Assembly (NCBI GenBank): GCA_022559845.1
Contig: CM040117.1
Span: 85,076,559 to 85,140,558 of the forward strand
Source: Amorphophallus konjac
Lineage: Eukaryota; Streptophyta; Magnoliopsida; Alismatales; Araceae
Length of the DNA: 64,000 bases
Direction of reading: 5' to 3'
A model generated the notes under the pieces. That model did not search any database, had not been told where the DNA came from, and saw only the letters and a program-made list of their open reading frames with translations. Below, piece by piece: positions 57,360-64,000 of the stretch (position 1 is its first letter; each line of letters starts with the position of its first letter). The translations under genes were made by a program, and so were the position numbers.

Positions 57360-58390
57360 ATGATTCAGGTCAATGATTGGGCACGTGAACCGTGGATGAT
57401 ACCTGGCACGTGATCCGAGAATGCTCGGAAAAGGAGGGAACGAGACTCCCTCGTGTGAAGGCCTGAATCTCAGGTCGAATGCCATATAAAAGGTGCCTTC
57501 TGCGATTAGATGGACAGAACTGGAGAAAAAAGCTGAAGAGCAAAATCCCTGAGCAGAAGAAGAAAAGAGAGAGAGCCTCCACGTTCCAGAAAGAAGATAG
57601 AGAGAAAAGATTTGAGAGTATTGTTGTGAGAGAAAAGTCTGAGTGAGAGAGAAGAGTCCAATTTACTTCTTCGGAAGCTACATTTGATTTTGGTTTTTCT
57701 GAAACGATTTGTGTTCATCGATTGGTCTTGTTTACATTTCTATTTTTCCTTTCATTTCTTCATATCTCTGATTTCGAGTTGTTACCCTCCAGTGTTTGGA
57801 GGAAGGGAGAGTTACTCCGGTTCACCTCTGGGCTGCAGAGGAAGAGAGATCTGTGATCTCTGGTTTTGCTAGTGACGGGTTGTCATTAGCAGGTTCCCTC
57901 CGGGTTGGAGGAAGGGAGAGCCATCTCCGGTTCTGGTCTTGCTAGTAGCAGGTCCAGGTGTCAAGCTCTGTGGGTAGCAGAGTTTGGTTAAGGGATTTGT
58001 TTCCCTTGGTTGTTCAAGTTGTGTGGCAGCATAATGTTCGCAGACTGAGTCTGCAGTTTTCTAGCAGTGGCTAGTGGAATCCTCACTCTAGTTGGAGTGA
58101 GGGGTGGATGTAGATTGTGGACTACAATTGAACCACCTTAAAATCTCTTGTCTCCTCTGTGGCTTGCTATTATCGTTTGTGCTTTCATTCTGTTTGGCAT
58201 TGTGTTTGTGTGTGGACGGCCTCTTCCAATCGCACCTTATTATCATGTCTTAGTTTCTCACTGCGTTAGCTGCATTGTTTAGCTATATCTGAAGGGTTGT
58301 ATTTCGAAGTAGTGAGTTTCCGCTGAAGTTGTTCAAATCGGGAGTGATCTATTCATCCCCCCTTCTATATCACTCTTCGCTGCGCTAACA
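57360..58390 (+). repeat. 5' LTR of the Copia element (start unresolved)
   Basis: Ends CTAACA at 58390, followed by the primer site. It has a TATA box at 57484-57493 and leader-like DNA with two hairpin-like direct repeats about 112 bp apart (57785 and 57897) with CCCTCC...GGAGGAAGGGAGAG. If the AGTCTATACA array is its U3, the LTR would be up to 2.9 kb long. Confidence 0.65.
57484..57493 (+). promoter_or_regulatory. TATA box of the Copia LTR
   Basis: ATATAAAAGG about 900 bp before the LTR end and about 170 bp after the AGTCTATACA array. Confidence 0.65.
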
Positions 58391-58391
58391 T

Positions 58392-58405
58392 TTGGTATCA
58401 GAGTA
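58392..58405 (+). promoter_or_regulatory. Primer binding site of the Copia element, tRNA-iMet
   Basis: TTGGTATCAGAGTA directly follows the LTR end; the core TGGTATCAGAG is exact. Confidence 0.85.
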
Positions 58406-58460
58406 GGTTTGCATCATGTAGACGAACGGTCAGGGAAATGCTAATGGTCCTAGAAGCTTC

Positions 58461-60311
58461 ATGGCTGAAGGTCAATCCATTAGTCGCCCTCCATTTTTTG
58501 ATGGTAATAATTATCTCTTTTGGAAGAACAAGATGGAAGTGTTTATCAGAGCACAGAGCCACAAGTTGTGGAGAGTAATCACTGTTGGCCCGTATGATCT
58601 GCCACCGAACGAGGACGTGTGGACAGATGACCATGTCAAGCTATCTTCACTCAACTGGACGGCGCTGAACATCATCCAGTGTGCTGTTCACCTAGAGGAA
58701 TATGCTCGTATATCTGCCTACAGGATTGCCAGGCGAATGTGGGATGAGCTGCAATTAATCTACGAAGGTACAGCTCAAGTGAAAGCCTCGAAGGTAAACC
58801 TCTACACCTCTAAGTATGAACTGTTTAGGATGAATGCAGAGGAGAATATTACTGAAATGTATGCCAGGTTGTCCTTGATCACAAACACACTTAAGGGGCT
58901 AGGGAAGGATCTAGCTGAGGCAGACATAGTCAGGAAAATTCTTAGATCCTTATCCCCAGCATGGCACACTAAGGCCATCGTGATTGAAGAGTCAAAAGAT
59001 CTGACGACCTTGACAGTGAATGAACTCATAGGATCCCTCATGACCTATGAGATGAATTTCAAAGGAGGTGGTGAAGGAAGTGATAGGAAGGCTAAGAATG
59101 TAGCTCTCAAGGCATCCCGAAACAAGAGTAGCAGTAGCAGCAGTAGCAGCAGTAGCGGTGAGTCTCATGGCTTCTCAGATCTCGACCAGAAGGAGCAGGC
59201 AATGCTCACTCGTCAGTTCAGTAAATTTTTAAGGAGAAAGGGGAAGACCTTTAGGAGGAAAAAGCCATACTCCTTTAACAAGAATGTTGAATCTACCAAT
59301 CATAGGGATAGAAATCCTAAGATACTGACTTGTTATCATTGTAACAAACAGGGACACATGAAAGGCGAATGCCCAGATCTTTAGAAGAAGGGTCCCTACT
59401 TCCAGAAGAAGAACACAAAAGTGCAGAAGAAGAAGAAGCCACAGGCGATGGTCTGCACATGGAGCGAGGAGGAAGAAGATCATAAAGATACTTCCTCAGA
59501 GGAGCATGAAGAAGGAATTTTCCTTATGGCAAATAGTGAAGAGGAGGTAACCAATGTTTTTGAAAATTTTATGATTGATGACTGGGAAGATGCTTATGCT
59601 AAGTTATTAGATAAATTCAATTCTCTTAGTAAAGAGCATAGGGTTCTGAAAAGAAAATTTAATACTAATGTTGAAGAACAAACCCAGGTCTGTGAGGAAA
59701 ATCAGAAACTAAAAGAGCAACTAGAAGAAATGACCTCACTAAGAAGAGAAAATGATAAGCTCAAGGGAGAAAACCAAGAAAGTCAAAATCAGCTCAATGA
59801 ACTCAAAATAAGAATTGAAGAAAGCTTGAATGAAAGTAGAGTGAACTCAGAAAAATATGAAGCTGTTAAGAAAGTCAATGGTGAACTTCTAAAAAATTCC
59901 GAGTCCCTTCAAAAGGAGCTGGAAGACAAACAGAAAGTTTTGGAAAACTTTGTCCAAGGAAAATCTAGTCTGGATGCTATACTGGGGGCTAGGGTTAACT
60001 TCAATAAGGAGGGTCTAGGCTATGACCCAACTAACAACAGACCCTTACAATTCAAAACCATTACCTTCTGCCCAGAGAAGGGAAAAGAAAAGCTGGACAC
60101 ACCATCCAGCTCAAACAGCAGTAAGGGAACTCAAGGTCAGAAGGAAAGTTCTAAAAACAGTGCTGGTCAACCATTTAAAATGGGAATGAATTCTGTGAAG
60201 AATTTCACTAAGCCTACCAATCAGAACATAAATGGTAAATGGACCAAGCAAATGGATCAGAAGAAAAGCTGGAATTACTACAATCAGATGAGTCCAAAGA
60301 GGACCTACTAG
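58461..60311 (+). pseudogene. gag: Copia Gag with zinc knuckle and coiled coil, one stop
   Basis: ATG 58461 opens a frame of about 616 codons broken only by TAG 59382-59384. The Copia Gag domain runs about residues 10-200 (FFDGNNYLFWKNKMEVFI, MWDELQLIYEG, LSPAWHTK). A serine run lies at 59130-59160 and a CX2CX4HX4C knuckle at 59331-59372. Beyond the stop, a Glu/Lys/Asn-rich coiled coil spans 59570-59960 with heptad-like Leu spacing. A long Gag coiled coil is a Sirevirus trait. Role: particle formation and RNA binding. Confidence 0.88.
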
Positions 60312-60583
60312 AGAAATGATCATCATCTTCAAAAATCTATTGATCAACAAACTAACATGAGATATCCTAGGAGTGGCAAGCCTAATGAATGGAATAGAAC
60401 TTACTTCTCCAGACCAGCTGGACTTAATTTCAATAAACCAGAAGTAAAGGTGCCAGGGAAATCCATGCTGAAGCAAATTTGGATTCCTAAACATTTGATT
60501 AGAGATTTGAATAATGTCCTTGGACCCAACTCATCTTGGGTTCCAAATCACTCTGCTTGATGTTATTTGTGTAGGTCGGCCTG

Positions 60584-61000
60584 GCAGCTGAAGACAACAA
60601 GTGGTACCTCGACAGTGGCTGCTCCAGGCACATGACAGGTGACCAATCCAAGTTCAGCAAGATAGAGATGAAGGTAGGGGGTCTGGTCAAGTTTGGAGGA
60701 AAGAACAAAGGTAAGATTATTGAAGTTGGTACAGTATGTAAGTCTTCCACAAACTCCATTGAAAAAGTTTTACTTGTGGAAGGTCTTCAACACAACCTGA
60801 TTAGCATTAGTCAGTTATGTGACAAGGGTCACAAGGTTATGTTTGATGATAACTCATGCAAAATCTTTGAAATAAATTCTGATGTGGTTAAATTTGTAGC
60901 CAACAGAATTAATAATGTCTACATGGTAGACCTAGATGAGGAATCTGAATCTAATATTTGTTTATCTGCCAATTCTGAAAATGATGTTTTTGAATGGCAT
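60584..61000 (+). pseudogene. pr: Copia protease region
   Basis: In another frame than Gag. The active site is DSG in KWYLDSGCSRHMTGD (about 60602-60646), followed by EGLQHNLISISQLCDKGH, a signature shared by SIRE-type pol. A frame difference from gag suggests frameshift decay or normal frame change; I cannot tell which. Joins integrase without a stop. Confidence 0.85.
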
Positions 61001-62100
61001 AGACGTCTAGGTCATGCTAGCTTTACTACTTTAAATAAATTGGTCAAGCATGATTTAGTGAGAGGCATGCCTAGAATAAAATTCAATTCTATTTCAAAAT
61101 CATGTGATGCATGTGCTCTAGGCAAACAGACCAGGAATTCTTTCAAATTAAGATCTGAGCCATTGTCCTCTAGACCAATGGAACTCCTCCATATGGACCT
61201 CTTCGGTCCTACTAGAACTCAGAGTCTTAATGGGAACAGGTTTGGCTATGTCATCATAGATGACTTCTCTAGATATTCATGGATCTTTTTCTTAGCAAAT
61301 AAAAGTGATGCATTTCAAAAGTTTAATCTATTTTTCAATAAGGTCAAACAAGAAGGAAAACACAAGATATGTTCTATTCAATCTGACCATGGAGGTGAGT
61401 TTGAAAACTCCATATTTTCTGATCTTTGTGAAAGAGAGGGACTAACACAGATTTTCTTCTCCCATGACACCTGAACAGAATGGAATTGTGGAGAGAAGAA
61501 ATAGAACTGTGGTGGAGATGGCCCGAACCATGCTAATTGAAAGTCAATTACCAAGGAGGTTTTAGGCAGAGGCAGCCAATACAGCAACTTACATAATCAA
61601 CAGGGCCATGGTAAGACCCATTCACAAGAAAACACCCTATGAGCTTCTAAAAGGTAAGAAACCAAACTTGTTTCATTTCAGAATTTGTGGAGCAAAATGT
61701 TTTATTCACAACAATGACAAGAAAGATTTAGACAAGTTTGAAGCTAAAAGCTCCCCTGGAATATTTTTGGGATATTCAGAAGTGTCTAGGGCATATAGGG
61801 TCTTCAACATAACAGACAAAAAGGTTGAAGAATCTCCACACATTATTTTTAGTGAAAAGAAAGGTGTTTCTAACAATGAAAATTTTGACAGGGATTCCAA
61901 TCATGATGGGGAATTCCTAGAAGACCAAGAAGAAGAGAACACTCAGCCAAGTGGAATAGCAAATCCTCCCAACCAGGAAGAGCCAAGAGAAGCAGGTGAG
62001 TCTTCAATAAATGTTAGATTTCTTAAAGATCATCCGATAGATAATGTCATAGGCAATCCTGAAGATCCTCTTCGGACTAGGTCTCATTTTAGGAATGTGA
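60985..62100 (+). pseudogene. int: Copia integrase, broken
   Basis: HHCC part: WHRRLGHASFTTLNKL and CDACALGK (about 60993-61130). Core: LLHMDLFGPT (Asp), IQSDHGGEFEN (Asp) and, after a frame change near 61466, PEQNGIVERRNRTV (Glu). A TAG at 61563 replaces the Trp of RFWAEA. The C-terminal part has FRICGAKCFIHN and SSPGIFLGYSEVSRAYRVFN, common to Copia integrases, then an acidic linker to about 62100. Confidence 0.9.
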
Positions 62101-62860
62101 ATAATGAAGACTTAATTGCTTTAGTCTCACAAATTGAACCCAAATCAAAAGAAGAGGCCTTGGCTGATCAAGCTTGGGTCAATGCCATGAGTGAGGAATT
62201 GGGCCAGTTCGAAAGAAATAATGTCTGAGAACTTGTTCCAAGACCAGATAATGTCAATATCATAGGAACTAAGTGGGTGTTCAAAAATAAAATGAATGAA
62301 GATGGAATCATTTCTAGGAATAAGGCCAGATTAGTAGCCAAGGGCTACTGTCAGGAATTTGATGTAGATTTCGATGAATCCTATGCACCTGTTGCTAGGA
62401 TGGAGGCTATAAGACTGTTGCTTGCTTTTGCATGTTCAAAGAACATAAAACTCTAACAAATGGATGTTAAAAGTACCTTTTAAAATGGAGTCATTAAAGA
62501 AGAGGTTTTTGTTGAACAATCCCCTGGTTTTCAATTTTCTCCTCAACCTGACCAAGTTTTCAGGTTAAACAAAGCCTTGTATGGTCTAAAGCAGGCTCCA
62601 AGAGCATGGTATGAAAGATTGACTGAATTTCTGATCAGCAAGGGCTACAAAAGAGGTAAAGTAGATCAAACCTTATTTACCAAGGGTACAAATAAAGATC
62701 GCCTCATAGTTCAGGTATATGTAGATGACATTGTGTTTGGATCAACTAAGCATGAACTATGTGTTGAATTCTCTAAAATGATGTCTGCTGAATTTGATAT
62801 GAGTTTGGTTGGTGAACTAAAGTACTTCCTTGGCTTGTAGGTACAACAGCTAAGGGATGG
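62101..62860 (+). pseudogene. rt: Copia reverse transcriptase, broken
   Basis: Motifs: EEALADQAWVNAMSEEL, GTKWVFKNKMNEDG, NKARLVAKGYCQEFDVDF, YAPVARMEAIRLLLAFA, ALYGLKQAPRAWYERL and the catalytic VYVDDIVFGST (about 62718). Stops are at 62226 (where Trp is usual), 62454, 62478 (TAA for a Leu of FLNG) and 62838. Catalytic Asp residues are intact. Confidence 0.92.
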
Positions 62861-63715
62861 GTGCTTCATCAACCAGACCAAATATACAATGGAACTGTTC
62901 AAGAGGTTTGGTATGGAAAACCTGAAGCACATTACAACACCCATGGGTACCAATACCTCACTGGATGCAGATGAGACAGGTAAAGAAGTAAATGCCAAGC
63001 TCTATCGAGGTATGATTGGATCACTTCTATACTTGACAGCTTCAGACCTGATATATAATTCAGTGTAGGAATGTGTGCAAGGTATCAGTCTAGACCTACT
63101 GAATTACATTTAGCTGCAGTGAAAAGAATTTTCAGATATTTTTCAGCTACTCATTCTCTTGGTTTATGGTTTCCTGCATCACACACATTTGACTTAATTG
63201 CATACATAGATGCTGATTATGCAAGATGTAAACTAGACAGGAAAAGCACTAGTGGTCATTATGAATTTTTGGGTGGGTGTTTAGTGTCTTAGGGTTCCAA
63301 GAAACAACATTCTGTGGCCCTCTCCACTGCAGAAGCTGAATATGTGGCTGCAGGGAGTTGTGGAACACAAGTCATTTGGATTAAACACCAACTTCAGGAC
63401 TACCAAGTAGACCTGGGGTGCACACCTATCTATTGTGATAATACCAGTGCCATTAATCTTGCCAAAAATCCTGTTTTGCATTCACGTACCAAACACATAG
63501 AGACAATGCATCATTTCATAAGAGATGAGGTTTCTAAAAATAATTTGAACTGATTCATGTAGGCACAGATAATCAGATTGTTGACATCTTCACTAAACCT
63601 CTAGATAATGAAAAATTCACAACACTAAGATTGTTGACATCTTCACTAAACCTCTAGATAATGAAAAATTCACAACACTAAGAAGAGAATTAGGGTTATA
63701 CAAATTGTCTTAATT
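62861..63715 (+). pseudogene. rh: Copia RNase H, broken and with a 53 bp duplication
   Basis: The connection (FINQTKYTMELFKRFGM, RGMIGSLLYLTAS) passes a frame change near 63065 to ARYQSRPTELHLAAVKRIFRY. RNase H motifs are IDADYARCKLDRKSTSG, STAEAEYVAAG and CDNTSAINLAKNPVLHSRTKHIE, typical of Copia. A TAG at 63290 replaces the usual Trp after VS. The end (IVDIFTKPL) is cut by a 53 bp tandem duplication at 63576-63681. Confidence 0.9.
63576..63681 (+). repeat. 53 bp exact tandem duplication
   Basis: Two copies of a 53 bp stretch starting GATTGTTGACATC at 63576 and 63629. The length is not a multiple of three, so it shifts the pol frame at its C-terminus. Confidence 0.92.
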
Positions 63716-63735
63716 GTGTAGTCTGTTCTCTTTGT

Positions 63736-63752
63736 GAGTGAGGGGGAGCTGG
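63736..63752 (+). promoter_or_regulatory. Purine tract after Copia pol
   Basis: GTGAGTGAGGGGGAGC comes soon after the end of pol. Sirevirus-like elements often have more than one such tract before the 3' LTR. The rest to 64000 shows no ORF and no LTR start that I can identify. Confidence 0.6.
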
Positions 63753-64000
63753 TTGAGCTGTGAGAGGAAGTGTTCTTTGACAGATTCAAAAAGATTGACC
63801 ATATGTATGTCTTTGCTGGTTTTCATGACAGATCTAGTGTGGTTCTCTCAGACAGTAGAATGTCACTTAATTCTTAATTCTATAAGTCAGTGATACTAAA
63901 GTCCAGTTAGAATCTTTCCTCTGGTATTCCTTCAGAGATCTGGATTAATTGTAAAAAGTATATCTTCCTACATTGTCAATGATTCTGGTTCAGGACAAAA

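Larger units (their letters stand above)
57360..64000 (+). mobile_element. Sirevirus-like Copia element, 3' end outside the window
   Basis: LTR end, primer site, gag with zinc knuckle and coiled coil, and pol in the Copia order (protease, integrase, RT, RNase H) are seen. The LTR start is not resolved; 57360 is only the point from which single-copy LTR-like DNA runs. The long coiled-coil extension of Gag and the AGGGGGAG tract shortly after pol resemble SIRE/Maximus (Sirevirus) elements. The 3' LTR is beyond 64000. Confidence 0.85.

Overview
The window is plant nuclear DNA made almost entirely of LTR retrotransposons nested in one another. The evidence for a plant is the mix of lineages: a Tat-type Ty3/Gypsy element with a second (archaeal-type) RNase H, a chromovirus with a chromodomain remnant, an Athila-like primer site complementary to tRNA-Asp, a Sirevirus-like Copia element with a coiled-coil Gag, and tRNA-iMet primer sites. 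The species cannot be read from this. I see no host protein gene, tRNA or rRNA gene; nearly every coding region belongs to a transposable element and most carry stops or frameshifts.

Layout. 1-375: flanking DNA. 376-8153: complete non-autonomous LTR element (LTRs 1.83 kb, TSD ATACG) with Athila-like PBS and tract but no gag or pol. 8159-8937: old repetitive DNA, resuming at 18089. 8938-18088: chromovirus with two 1.9 kb LTRs and a decayed gag-pol ending in a chromodomain. 18089-19445: diverged tandem repeats. 19990-20769: unrecognised minus-strand ORF between diverged inverted repeats. About 21560-25675: minus-strand 3' end of a Tat/Ogre-like element, cut by a plus-strand relative that starts at 25676.

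The plus-strand Tat/Ogre-like element holds gag (28704-30515), protease (to 31722), RT-RNase H (34800-36030), archaeal RNase H (52119-52560), integrase (52560-54034) and a long 3' UTR. It is broken by (i) a minus-strand solo-LTR-like fragment, 31723-34767; (ii) element A, 36031-52118 (TSD GATAT), a gag-only Tekay/Del-like element with 3.2 kb LTRs; (iii) inside A, element B, 40346-48771 (TSD TTAAC), a chromovirus deletion derivative with one intact 834-codon ORF; and (iv) a 416 bp MITE at 54426-54841. The deepest nest is four levels: minus-strand Tat element, plus-strand Tat element, A, B. LTR divergence read by eye agrees with this order (A and B about 1-2%, chromovirus and Athila-like element clearly more).

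From 57360 to the end is a Sirevirus-like Copia element (LTR end 58390, gag 58461-60311, pol to about 63715) whose 3' LTR lies outside the window. Before it, 55727-57310 holds about 50 copies of a short AGTCTATACA-type motif at irregular spacing.

The observations I rate highest are: a roughly 95 nt module with a covarying hairpin shared by four different retroelements; the AGTCTATACA array; palindromic TGTGACGGTC/GGCCGTTACA units in the solo LTR; and the Gag/proline-rich/integrase-tail chimeric ORF of element B.
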